Origin: Malus domestica
Lineage: Eukaryota; Streptophyta; Magnoliopsida; Rosales; Rosaceae
Direction of reading: 5' to 3'
Length of the DNA: 64,000 bases
Assembly (NCBI RefSeq): GCF_042453785.1
Contig: NC_091675.1
Location: 942,501-1,006,500 of the forward strand
The position numbers were made by a program, and so were the translations under genes. A model generated the notes under the pieces. That model was not told the origin of the DNA. It saw only the letters and a program-made list of their open reading frames with translations, and did no database searches. This document shows positions 11,217 to 21,105 of the stretch, piece after piece. Numbering within the stretch: position 1 is the stretch's first letter; every line of letters begins with the position of its first letter.

Positions 11217-11919
11217 GAGTAATTAGGTTTTCATCCTTATTTTTACTACTCTATTGATTAAAACCTTATTACTTTTCAATTTTTGATCAAGGTCCTTTGT
11301 ATTAATAATATCATTAATTATTTCAATAATAAAATATTTTTTATTTCTAAATATATTCATTTAATATTAAAAATGTTACAATTAGTATATTTATATTTAT
11401 GGCTAAATTTTTTATCATATATTTTTATTTTTAGTTTGTACCCATTTTTAATTTGCAACCCTTTTTTAATTTGTACCAATTTTCCTTTCAATTTTAATTT
11501 GTACCCATATATTAATTTCTTTTTGTGCCCATATTTTTTACAGTTTTATTTGTATTGTACCCATATTTTTTTATTTATTTGTACCCATTTTTATTTTTGC
11601 TAAATGTACCCATTTTGAAGAATGTACCCATGTTTTGATACAATCATTTTTTGGTTATTTTTTATGAATGTACCCATGTTTACACACACACACAATAGTA
11701 TATTTATATTTTAATATTTTTAATCCCACAAATTATGTTTTTCATTTAAAATCTCATTACTATAAACAACTATAAATTTTAATTTTTAATTTAAAAAATA
11801 TAGTAACGTACATAGAAATAAATTATCAATTAATTTTAGGGACTTGGATCAAAAATTGAAAACCAACAAAGTTTCAGTCAAAGATTGTTCATAACTAGGG
11901 ACCGCATCCAAAGTCTCCC
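11217..11919 (+). repeat. AT-rich dispersed repeat with recurrent GTACCCA motif (copy A)
   Basis: Very AT-rich DNA in which TTTGTACCCAT-like phrases recur about ten times. The whole block is matched, reverse-complemented and in the same order, by 49462-50425. The shared start includes CTATTGATTAAAA and TCAATTTTTGATCAAG, and the shared end CGCATCCAAAGTCTC. Open frames inside are low-complexity and not genes. A short CA run occurs near 11683. Confidence 0.7.
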
Positions 11920-12506
11920 TTTTATCATTTTATCTGCTTGATGGTGCGCAGTGGGAGGTTTCAAATATGAAGATGAAGAGCTGGTTTAATTTCCATGTGA
12001 ACAGAAGAACCCTACTTGAAGGACTAATACATAGTTTTGGAGCCTTGCTTATGTGCGGGGATAATGCTTATCATGTAAAATACAAAGTCATATATGTACT
12101 TAGGAAATAATATGTACATAAAGTTAAAATACAGTCGCAGTTGAGATCATAGCTCAGCTGGGTACAAGCTGTACCTTTGTTTGATTCTATATCGTTTCTA
12201 TGAAGAAAAAGAAGAAGAAAAAAAAGTCGAAAAGAAACTTTTCTACATTTGCATTTGACATTTTGGTGAAGCTAGCTGACAGGGAAAACGACTCAAAGGT
12301 TCCAGTTTTGTTTTTAACAAATCTTAGACGCTAGGAATCTCGAAATCGAATTCAATGCAACTAAAAAGATTAAATTGACAAGAATCTATATCATTAAGCA
12401 ACCATCATAATTATTTATTAATTATTTGATGAATTCTCTGTAGCTTTTTACAGTGAAAATGATATAAAATGGTATGGGCGAATCGTATCGTATCCAAAAA
12501 ATAATA
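11920..12506. other. Intergenic, nothing recognised
   Basis: AT-rich DNA between two repeats. No gene or repeat end was found. Confidence 0.4.
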
Positions 12507-12878
12507 ACATATTGGTGAATATGTAATAAGAACAAATGGATATTAATATTAGCACATAAATAAATACTCTTAAACATATGAACTACTAGCCTCTTATTTG
12601 TAAATGTTTAATTTAACATCGGTTTACGTTTCATTTTGTAATTGGAATCATAGTAATAAACAGAATTTTACATATATAGTTTATAATCTCAACAAAATTC
12701 ACAGCATTATATTGAGTAGTTCGTACAATTGTTTGTCGGTGTTCTACATCGACAAATATTGATAAATAAAAAACCATGATTAAAAGCAAAAAGCTTCCAT
12801 CTTAGGAAACTTCTGGGATGAAGAATACATACCTGTGTCTGATCGAAAAGAACACATATGTTATATACGATATACCCG

Positions 12879-13018
12879 TGGGACAAAGATATTTTGTCTA
12901 TGTTTCTGACACTTGCTCATTTTTAGAGGAGAGATTTTTCAGTTATACCTGCTGGGACAAAGATATTTTGTCTATGTTTTTGACACTTTTTTATTTTTAA
13001 AGGGGAGATTTTTCAGTG
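12879..13018. repeat. 74-bp tandem duplication inside the foldback spacer
   Basis: Two adjacent copies start with TGGGACAAAGATATTTTGTC (12879 and 12953) and end with GAGATTTTTCAGT. They differ by a few substitutions and a short deletion in the second copy. Confidence 0.8.
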
Positions 13019-13026
13019 TGACTAGT

Positions 13027-13148
13027 ACACAAGTTGGTACATTATGTGTTATTATACAAATGATGAAATATGTGTGTTAAAAAGTTAATAACTTAAAAAA
13101 TAAAAAATATCACAATTTACATAAAAACACATGATGTACCACCCGTGT
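13027..13148. mobile_element. Small MITE (family shared with 16919-17041)
   Basis: The inverted ends ACACAAGTTGGTACATTATG and its counterpart (reverse complement ACACGGGTGGTACATCATG) enclose a core with GAAATATGTGTGTTAAAAAG. The same core and ends recur at 16919-17041. Confidence 0.6.
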
Positions 13149-13472
13149 TTTCGTTATGTATTGGCACACCGACAAACAATTGTACGAACTAATCAATATA
13201 ATGCTGTGAATCTTGTTGAGATTATAAACTATATATGTAAAATTCTGTTTATTACTTTTATTCCAATTACAAAATGAAACGTAAATCGATGTTAAATTAA
13301 ACATTTACAAATAAGGAACTAGTAGTTCATGTGTTTAAGAGTATTTATTTAAGTGCTAATATTAATATCCATATGTTCTTATTACATATTCACCAATATG
13401 TCCCAATATAACGTTCGTTAATTATCAATGCGTCATGTATTTTAATCAATTTTGAATCTAATTATTCAATAT

Positions 13473-13473
<1 letters not shown>

Positions 13474-13509
<36 letters not shown>
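13474..13509. repeat. (TA)n microsatellite
   Basis: An alternating TA run interrupted by one CA, directly beside the solo LTR end. Confidence 0.85.
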
Positions 13510-13514
13510 GTGTG

Positions 13515-14476
13515 TGTTGACCCTAAAAACTACCAAGCCTATGTGGCATGCAGACCGAGTAATTAGTAAGCTAACTACGTCCTTCGGTTGAATGCGGGGC
13601 GTGCCAACTCGTCGGCCGATGAGTAAAATTTGTTGATGTTGCGTTGGGTGCGCTATTGACTTCTAAATCTCGCGACTGCGGCCGAGGAAGGAACACTCTC
13701 GGCCTTCGGGTTCTAGAGCCTGAAGACAAGACTGCTAGTTCTGCAAAGTTCAATATCAAATTCGGCTTTCAATGTGCCGAATGTAATAACTTGTAACACC
13801 TCACTTCGCCGAAAAGGCTAATGAGATGACCTCTACCAACAAGGATTCGGAAATCCTTCTCGACTGAGACTTGGATAGGTAACCAGTCACCCTCGACGCA
13901 GTGCTATCTATGTCAACTGAAGATGCTGCGAGACCGGCTGGTTCTACGGTGACAGTGCTATCTATGCCGACTGAAGATATCACCGATTGCTTTCACAGTA
14001 CTGTTGATGCCAACGGAAGATGTGTCAGCGAAAAGAGAAAATAAAAATCTCAAAGTTGTTGAGAGGGTTTGCGCATGGCAGTTTTGTGTGTTGAATTGGA
14101 GGTCTTGCACAATCACTCATATTTATAGAGACATGCATGCTTGATGTGGCTTAATCTCCAAAGAATTGTATTTGACCTTTGGCATGACTTGTGCAGATTA
14201 ATCTCCCACTAGTCCTTATCTTAAATTAGGTCAATACCAATTTGATGGGATCAGAACCATCATAATTGTACGCGGTTATCCAACAGAATCAAACCATGCT
14301 TTATTCAAAATCTCCACATCCTTGGCCGTAGGATTTGATGGAATCAAACCATCAATTTGCATCAAAATCTCCACATCATCTTGGCCGTAGGATTTGATGG
14401 AATCAAACCATCAATGCATGCGTGTTTATCCCCTGAAGACTATGCTAATTATTAGCATATAATTCTTATGCCAACA
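13515..14476 (-). mobile_element. Probable solo LTR
   Basis: On the minus strand it starts TGTTGGCATAAGAATTATAT and ends TTTTTAGGGTCAACA, a typical TG...CA pair. A TATA box (CTCTATAAATATGAG, about 14118-14132) sits where an LTR promoter should be. Upstream of it in LTR orientation are two direct repeats (about 14310-14365 and 14367-14415) containing TTGGCCGTAGGATTTGATGG, like enhancer repeats in a U3 region. No internal element sequence flanks it, and no clear 5-bp target duplication is visible, since the left side is the TA microsatellite. Confidence 0.6.
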
Positions 14477-15130
14477 ATTATCTCAATCTAGGATACGTGT
14501 GGCTCCATTATTTTTGGTGGTTATCAGGGATTTCATCTTGGTATTATCCCGCGCATAGAAGAAGATCATGCACCTCGACAATTCTAGTTGCACCCATCAC
14601 GCTACTCCAATCTGATAACAAGAATTCCAAGTCTATTCGAACTATACGGCTTGTTTGGAGATAATTATTTTCATAAGAAAATGTCGAGATAAACCATTAT
14701 TAAAAAATAAATATTATGATAAAAGACCATAACATTATCCTTTAATAACAAAATTATCCTCACTTCTCCATTCAACGGTCGGGAACCATGCTCACTTAAC
14801 GGCCTCGATCGCTTAGGCCGATGGTGTAAAATTGGGTCCAAACAATATGATGTTAATGGTTCACCTAATCATTGAATTTAAGCGGTACTGGGAAAAATTT
14901 GATAGAGACATATTTTAATTCTTGTAACTTCACTCATGATAATTTCTGGAAAAAAAAAATGTAAATACAACAAATTGAAACCAAAGCTATTTGTAAAAAT
15001 GTTGTACAGCAACAAACTAATTCCTAGCTCGTCTATGAACATTTTTACTTTTTCGACTGATTTTTTACTGTAAATTCACCATTTGTAAGTAAATATTCGT
15101 ACGTATCTCTATACACTATCATATATTTTC
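14477..15130. other. Intergenic and 3' flank of GLOX copy 1
   Basis: No gene seen. The last 150 bases are probably the 3' UTR of the minus-strand GLOX gene. Confidence 0.4.
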
Positions 15131-16774
15131 TCACAGAACTTGGACCCAGATGCCCTCACTCGGTATACTCTGGTGAACCACATACAAAAGATAATATCCA
15201 GAAGGCGCAAGATTTCCCGACCCCGGTGTCGTCACTAGAACTTGGTAGGTCGATAGTGCCACATTTGTCACGCTCTCAGCTGCAAGAACAAGCACCCTCT
15301 GATTCATGGAGAATGAATGAGTCGTAAATGATGGCGCCACCATCGTCACCGACACCAAATTTGTAGCTAAAGTCCCCGTCACCGAAAATCGAACGGCCAA
15401 CTTTTGTGCGTAAGTGATCGTACCTTGTGAATTCGGTGCAACAATTTTGGGACGCAAGTTTGCGTACTTAGCGTCCAAATAATCAGGATTAAATGCCTCT
15501 AATCTCAATTCAGTCGGAAAAAGCACGTTCTTAAACTCGTAATAAATATGAGGATTACTGCCCCCAACGAGCACTCTACCGTCGCGCAACAATATTGCGG
15601 TTGAATGGTACATCCGCGGTATTGTTGTCGGGTTTTGCTGCATGAACCGTGACCCGACTGCATTGTTAGGCTGGTACAGAACCGGATTTAAAACCGGGTT
15701 CCGTCCAAATTCCCATCCCGCAGTTCCAAGCGCTGCGCCATTGATAATTAAAACGGTGCCGTCAGGAAGCAATGTCATGTCTCCCATGACTCTTGCTTGA
15801 GGCATAGTCTCCACAACCCACTGCGGGTTCGGGTCGGTTATTTTGATCCGCCCGCATGTTTTTAAAGCTTCCACAAAAGTGCCTTTAACAGCCTTCTCAT
15901 GAGACCCTTTCGGAGCTCCGCCGCAAAGCAAAACCTCCGCCTCAACTAACTGAGCTTGTAAGTTTTTTAACGGCAGCAACACGGCGGACCCTGTGCTCGG
16001 GTATGACCTTGGATCGCCGCCGGGGATTTGTGGGTAGGTTTTAACGATGATGTTCTTCACGTAATCGAACAGAATAGCCCGATTATTGGCGAAGATAAAT
16101 AAATTCCCATCGACGTTGAGGAAAACAAAAGGGTAAAGATTATTTTCGATTTTAGCGTCATTAGTCTGCACGAGGAACGGCAGACTGTAGACATTGCTCG
16201 AAGACGCACTTTTCGGATAAAACTCGTAGTTGAACTGTCGCCTGCCGCCGATGATTATCTGCCGTCCGTCTGGCAGAATATGGTTGGTGGCGTACCAGCG
16301 GCGGGCGGCCAAGCCGTTGTCGTACTCCTTCCAGTCACAACCATTGCATGGCTCGTAAATCCTCACCTTGCGCTCCCCGTCGTTGAAGCCACCGGTTTGG
16401 ATCAAGCGGCCGTCGGGGGAAATGGAGCCGGAGGAGCACCAGACATCGGTTTGGACCATGAGTGGGCGGAAGGAGTTGGTGGGGACGTCGTACTCAACGG
16501 AGTGGGCAGTGCAGTCAATTTTGAGAGCGGTGTCGTTGGGATCCTCGCGGCATTTACCATCGGGCAAGGACAAGTTGGACATGCCAAAGTCGGTGCGGTC
16601 GTAGATGACGACGCGGTCGTTGTGGAGGAGCTGCAAGTGCATGGCGGTAATGCCGATGTTTTGCTGCAAGAGCACCCATTTGCCGCCGGCGGCGTGGGTA
16701 GACTTAGAAATTATGAGGAGGAAGTTGAGTAAGAAGAAGAGGAAAGAAAGAGAGAGGATTACTTTTGGGTTCAT
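15131..16774 (-). CDS. GLOX: Aldehyde oxidase GLOX-like protein, copy 1 (547 aa)
   Basis: A secreted copper-radical oxidase of the glyoxal oxidase/galactose oxidase family, which oxidises aldehydes or sugar alcohols and releases H2O2 in the apoplast. The exact substrate is unknown. The single exon carries a signal peptide (residues 1-28, hydrophobic core then STHA|AGG), a glyoxal-oxidase N-terminal beta-propeller (about 45-290) and a C-terminal DUF1929 Ig-like domain (about 430-545). The expected ligands are present: Cys113 (DVWCSSGS) and Tyr161 (RRWYATNH) for the Cys-Tyr radical cofactor, Tyr389-His390 (RMYHSTA) and His486 (THSFSMNQR). Copy 1 differs from the others in a longer loop at about 74-88 (KCREDPNDTALKIDC) and in many substitutions, so it is the most diverged intact member. 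The start is the first Met before the signal peptide, with a TATA-like box about 90 bases upstream. Confidence 0.92.
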   Translation of the reverse strand: MNPKVILSLSFLFFLLNFLLIISKSTHAAGGKWVLLQQNIGITAMHLQLLHNDRVVIYDRTDFGMSNLSLPDGKCREDPNDTALKIDCTAHSVEYDVPTNSFRPLMVQTDVWCSSGSISPDGRLIQTGGFNDGERKVRIYEPCNGCDWKEYDNGLAARRWYATNHILPDGRQIIIGGRRQFNYEFYPKSASSSNVYSLPFLVQTNDAKIENNLYPFVFLNVDGNLFIFANNRAILFDYVKNIIVKTYPQIPGGDPRSYPSTGSAVLLPLKNLQAQLVEAEVLLCGGAPKGSHEKAVKGTFVEALKTCGRIKITDPNPQWVVETMPQARVMGDMTLLPDGTVLIINGAALGTAGWEFGRNPVLNPVLYQPNNAVGSRFMQQNPTTIPRMYHSTAILLRDGRVLVGGSNPHIYYEFKNVLFPTELRLEAFNPDYLDAKYANLRPKIVAPNSQGTITYAQKLAVRFSVTGTLATNLVSVTMVAPSFTTHSFSMNQRVLVLAAESVTNVALSTYQVLVTTPGSGNLAPSGYYLLYVVHQSIPSEGIWVQVL

Positions 16775-16863
16775 TCTTTCTTTTGTCGTGTGTTTTGGTC
16801 TGTTGGTGTGAAATGTAGAAGTGTAGGTAGGATTTGTAATGTCGAATGCTTTGGGGTGGGTAT

Positions 16864-16872
16864 CTTTAAATA
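16864..16872 (-). promoter_or_regulatory. TATA-like box of GLOX copy 1
   Basis: TATTTAAAG on the minus strand, about 90 bases before the start codon. The surrounding phrase GGGGTGGGT-TCTTTAA occurs twice in a row on the plus strand (about 16853 and 16879), and a related phrase with CTTTAAATGTATAG lies at about 17883-17912. Confidence 0.5.
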
Positions 16873-16918
16873 GTTGTGGGGTGGGTGTCTTTAACAGAGA
16901 TTTTTGAATGTAATCGGA

Positions 16919-17041
16919 ACACGGAGTGATACATCACGTGTCACTATAGAAATAGTGAAATATATGTGTGTTAAAAAGTTAATACTTAAAAAATATAATT
17001 TATTACCACTTATATAAAAATACGTAACGTACCATTCGTGT
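16919..17041. mobile_element. Small MITE upstream of GLOX copy 1
   Basis: The inverted ends ACACGGAGTGATACATCACG and (reverse complement of the right end) ACACGAATGGTACGTTACG enclose a core shared with 13027-13148. It sits about 150 bases upstream of the GLOX start codon, close to its TATA box. Confidence 0.6.
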
Positions 17042-18534
17042 TCTGGTCAGAATGAAAATTTTCTCGTGTCTTTAAATTGATGTGGTGGTTTCGACCAAAA
17101 AAAAATTAAGGGGCTTTTGGATCTAGGTCCAAAAACATAGGTAATTTTTTGGACTAAGTCCATTTATCAAATTACATATTTTTATATCAATTTTGCCCCT
17201 TCAGATAAAAATATTTAATTTCATTAAATTTTTTTTTATCATTTATTCAGTTTTTAAATTTGGAATATTTAAATACTCAAACTAAAATATTATCTAGTAA
17301 CTACCTACCATTTATAAAGAAAACAAAACCAATATAATCTAGTAACTACCTATTGTGTAGGAAGAAAGATGCTTTATTCCTACAAAGCAGATATAATCTA
17401 CCTGCAAAACAAAAATAAACTACCTATTGTATTGGAAGAAAAATGTTGGGAACCTACATGGTGGAACATAGAAATATAAATATGATAGAATATACCTCCA
17501 TTAAATAAACGAATTTTGAGGGAAGAACACAAAAATATCACCCATGAAAAGAAGAGACAAAAAAGAGGATGATTGATTCCATGATCTAACAGAGGGAATT
17601 GTTTGGAAGAAGGAAAAAAGGAGGGATGAAACGGACTGGGGGTTGAGCCTGAGGTGATTATATGGTTATAACTAATCTTATAATTAAGGGATTAGTTAAA
17701 CCACAAATAATCCCAAAATTAAGAAATTTTATGTATTTACTACAATTCGTAAACTCAAAGGGTAAATATGGTACAACCCACAAATAAGCATACGTGAAAT
17801 CTCAATTATTGAACCTATTTAAATGAAATTGACTAATCTTACTAATTGCCCACAGAATTGGATGTATATAAGTTGTCCCAAAAAGGGGTGGGGGCTTTAA
17901 ATGTATAGTTGTGGTGGAGTGAAAAGATAGGAACCACATGCACGTAAACGTGTGGGGACAGACGGAGGAGTCCCGTCAGCAACAATGAATGTTGTCACTA
18001 GATTGAAGAAGAGAGCAGATACTCAATTTTAATCTCAAATTTTACAGTAAAAATGCTAAAAGCTATCTTCTTTCCCAAGGTTTCTTTGAATTTTTAGTTT
18101 TCTTTCAAGTTTGGAGTGCATTACGTATGTGTTGTGGTATGGCTTGTGCGGTTCAACATTAACATTCAATTTTTTTTGTCCTGATAAGTGAAAGCAATGA
18201 TTCAAAATTTTATTATTATGTTGACCAATAAAAGTTGATAATTTGTTTTGAACTTTGGTATAGAAATTTTCTGTTCATTGAAAATTGCTTTCGAAAGGTA
18301 AAATATTTTGTATGAATTTGGATATCAAGTTCTATTTGACAACGTTTTCATTTTACAATTTTGATTTTCTACTTGAAAGTGAGAAAGGAATATGTGATTG
18401 ATAGAAAGATGAAGAAATAAAGAAAACTAATGAAATAATTTAAAAGTGAAAACAACTTAAACGTATGTTTTTCGGGTTTTAATTTTTATTTTGTGCTTTT
18501 TCTTGTACATCTTGTTCTACATCTCATTCTTACT
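17042..18534. other. Upstream region of GLOX copy 1, no gene
   Basis: The DNA has internal short repeats (TAATCTAGTAACTACCTA twice near 17290-17350, and AACTACCTATTGT twice). No coding region was recognised. Confidence 0.4.
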
Positions 18535-19364
18535 TAGGGATGGGCAAATACCCATCGGTTATGGGTAACCGCGGAGATAAATAAACAGTTATGTGTATAA
18601 CCGTTTACTCGTGAAATTTAAATGGGCGGTTATGGGTATCAACCGCGGTTATAAACGGGTAACCGTTTACCCATTTATTTTATATATGTAAAATTAACAC
18701 AAACCATGTTCCCTATTGGACAAAACTTAGATCAATGCTATTGACTATAGTACATGATTTATGTAGCTAATATAATATAGTTTTCCTTAACCACTTTAAA
18801 TTTCATGGTCCATTATATATATTATGTTAATACTTTACATTCCGAGTTAAATAACCTAAGAATATTGTCTTTTAACAGTTTTCATAACCCAATAATACTT
18901 AGCAAATTTTATATTACCTTCATTGTTAACAATTAAAAATATCGTCTGTAAACTATGATTTCAATAATTTGAATGGTATAAGGACTTAAAAAATTAAAAT
19001 GCAGAAATGTATGATGAATGTACCCTTAATGGTGTTTAATTGTTAGAAAAAGAAAATTATGACAATTTTTTTTTTAATTTTCAAGTTGTTAAAAAAACAC
19101 ATAGATGGGTGAAAAAGGAGTAAGTGGTAAAAAAGAAAGGATAAACGGGTTAAAAAATGATAAATTGGTAAACAGGTATTAAACGGTTACGATTAAATGG
19201 ATACACGGTTATGGGTACGGTTAACCATTTATAAACGATTATGGGTATGAGTATAATCGTTTAGGCAATTATCCAATGGGTAAACAGTTATGCAGGTATG
19301 AGAATAAACGGTTATAGATAAATAATTACGGTTACCTGTCCTCTATAACCGTTGCCCATCCCAA
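18535..19364. mobile_element. Non-autonomous hAT element (830 bp)
   Basis: Ends TAGGGATGGGCAA...TTGCCCATCCCAA form inverted repeats of the hAT type, flanked by an 8-base target duplication with one mismatch (TTCTTACT 18527-18534, TTCTTGCT 19365-19372). The first 140 and last 220 bases are dense in short subterminal repeats of the form GGTTATGGGTA and AACCGTTTAC in both orientations, as hAT transposase-binding regions often are. The middle is AT-rich and has no transposase frame. Confidence 0.8.
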
Positions 19365-19939
19365 TTCTTGCTCCCCACTTTCTCTTAAAAAAAACAAATT
19401 GATTAACTAATAATATGTGCATATTGTCAATGTATCTGTGAATTTGTTTAGAAGCTCGCAATGATTTGGGGTACCAGAACTTGGTCAAAGGTTTTTAGGT
19501 ACAAGATGTCGTGTTATATATATTATAAGAAATCATACTCATCTGGGTCCTACCTATGTGCTCAATTGAATGCCCCTGAAGCTTGGGGCAATACAAAACG
19601 TGCAAGAAATAGGCTATTATAAAGAGCCACATTATCCTTTTTATCTAGTTTTTTAACCCTGTTTTTTGTCTGCCTTGATTCGTCTTCTGTTAATTTAGTT
19701 TGTGATCGAAATTTTCACTCCAAATATTTCTCTAATTAGTGGCGTTAGAGCGATAGCTTTCTTAATTTGTTATGATCTTGAAAAAGAGACGCATCTCTGA
19801 TTATTTATTGTAGTTAACGTAACGTTACTTTCTAAAGTTTTCTAGTTTTTGTACTATATAACTGAGGAGTTTCTAATCTCTATATTTAGATTTTTTGCAT
19901 TTCGTTACATCTCAATCATTTTAATAATTTAATGACTTA
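19365..19939. other. Intergenic, nothing recognised
   Basis: AT-rich DNA between two transposons. Confidence 0.4.
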
Positions 19940-20332
19940 GAGCATCTCCAAATGAGATGTCAAATATAGTATGTCAAAATTTTATTTGATGGCTGATGTG
20001 GTAAATTGAATACAAATGCAAAATTTTATTCTTTTCCAATATATGTGTCAATATTTATTTTATTATTTTATTGGGCCTAAAGTTACATTAACTATTAAAA
20101 AATAATCAAAATTAGTTTTAGTTTTTATTCTATTGGTTGTTAATGGGACCCATGCATTAAAAATTAAATTAAATATATTTGACTCCTTTTTTGTTTGCTG
20201 TCAAAAAAGGCAGCTAGAAAGTAAGGAGTCAAATGACTCACATGCCACATTATATATGACATATTCATTGGAGAACACTTACATGTCTTTTAATGCTATT
20301 TGACATATTTGACATCTCCTTTGGGAATGATC
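19940..20332. mobile_element. Tourist/Harbinger-like MITE (393 bp)
   Basis: Inverted ends GAGCATCTCC..GAGATGTCAAATA (left) and the matching GATCATTCCC..GAGATGTCAAATA (right, reverse complement) are flanked by the 3-base target duplication TTA (19937-19939 and 20333-20335), as expected for PIF/Harbinger elements. No coding capacity. Confidence 0.75.
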
Positions 20333-20524
20333 TTAAATGTAATTACATGCAGATTAACGCACAAAATATTATAGCCCAAATATTGAAAATAATACAGAAG
20401 ATTCTACTGAGTAGCACCACCGATTTTCTTAATTTATAAATTCATAATGTATTTTAATTAATTAGATAGAAAAATATGATATCATCGATTTGCTTAACCA
20501 TTGAACTGAAGAAGTGTTGGAGTC

Positions 20525-20625
20525 ACTTAGTATTATGGTCTAGTGATATTCCTCTTCATTTATAAGTGAAAGATATTAAGTTCGTTCTCACCAGAGGTGA
20601 ATCCGAACCAAATTATTGCTAACCA
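20525..20625 (-). repeat. Dispersed repeat copy (same family as 655-815)
   Basis: The phrases TAGTATTATGGTCTAGTG and TCATTTATAAGTGA match, in reverse orientation, the repeat at 655-815. Confidence 0.5.
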
Positions 20626-21105
20626 TTGCAAGGCTTAGTTCACCCTTTTTTTTTTGTAAATAATATCGTTTGTGAAAATAAAAAAATGATAACCGTGACT
20701 TGCCACCAATTGTCTATTTAAAAAAAAAAAAACATTATTAATAGTCTTGGGCACAAAACTTGCAAGATAAACTCTTTGCAAAGTACATAAGATAACGCAC
20801 TGGCGCAGAAAAAAAGTTGGACGGAAAATATATACAACTTCATTCATCATATTAATTACAACTTGTAACCTTTGGTAAAAAGATCAAAATCAAATAGAAC
20901 AAAACAACTTGCAAATTGCTATTACCCTAATTCTTTAAATGACACACATATATAAGTAATCAAACTGTTGGCTTTTGTAGTTTGATCTTTGTCTATGAAC
21001 ATTTTAATGTTTTCAGCTCACAATTAATCATTTTTTAGTAAAATAAAAAGGAAGAGGAAACATTAAACATAGTATACATAAGGTATTATATATACCTTCA
21101 TTTTA
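20626..21105. other. 3' flank of GLOX copy 2
   Basis: No gene seen. Probable 3' UTR on the minus strand near 21105, with AT-rich DNA beyond. Confidence 0.4.

Larger units (their letters stand above)
12507..13401. repeat. Long inverted repeat (foldback), two 236-bp arms around a 423-bp spacer
   Basis: Arm 1 (12507-12742) begins ACATATTGGTGAATATGT and ends GTACAATTGTTTGTCGGTGT. Arm 2 (13166-13401) is its reverse complement with only scattered differences, and the match stops abruptly on both sides. Such a structure could be a foldback transposon or MITE, or a recent inverted duplication. A transcript would form a long hairpin. The spacer contains a 74-bp tandem duplication (from 12879 and from 12953) and a small MITE (13027-13148). 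No transposase was seen. Confidence 0.85.

Noticed and set aside
11283-11603. 106-codon open frame in the AT-rich repeat (and 50000-50360 in its partner)
   Set aside because: Low-complexity Phe/Leu/Tyr or Lys/Asn sequence from repeated TTTGTACCCAT units; not conserved as protein between the two copies.
16280-16732. 150-codon plus-strand open frame antisense to GLOX copy 1 (and similar frames antisense to copies 2-4, e.g. 37627-38010 and 45809-46192)
   Set aside because: They mirror the coding strand of intact GLOX genes, change composition with it and match no known protein; they arise from codon bias of the real gene.
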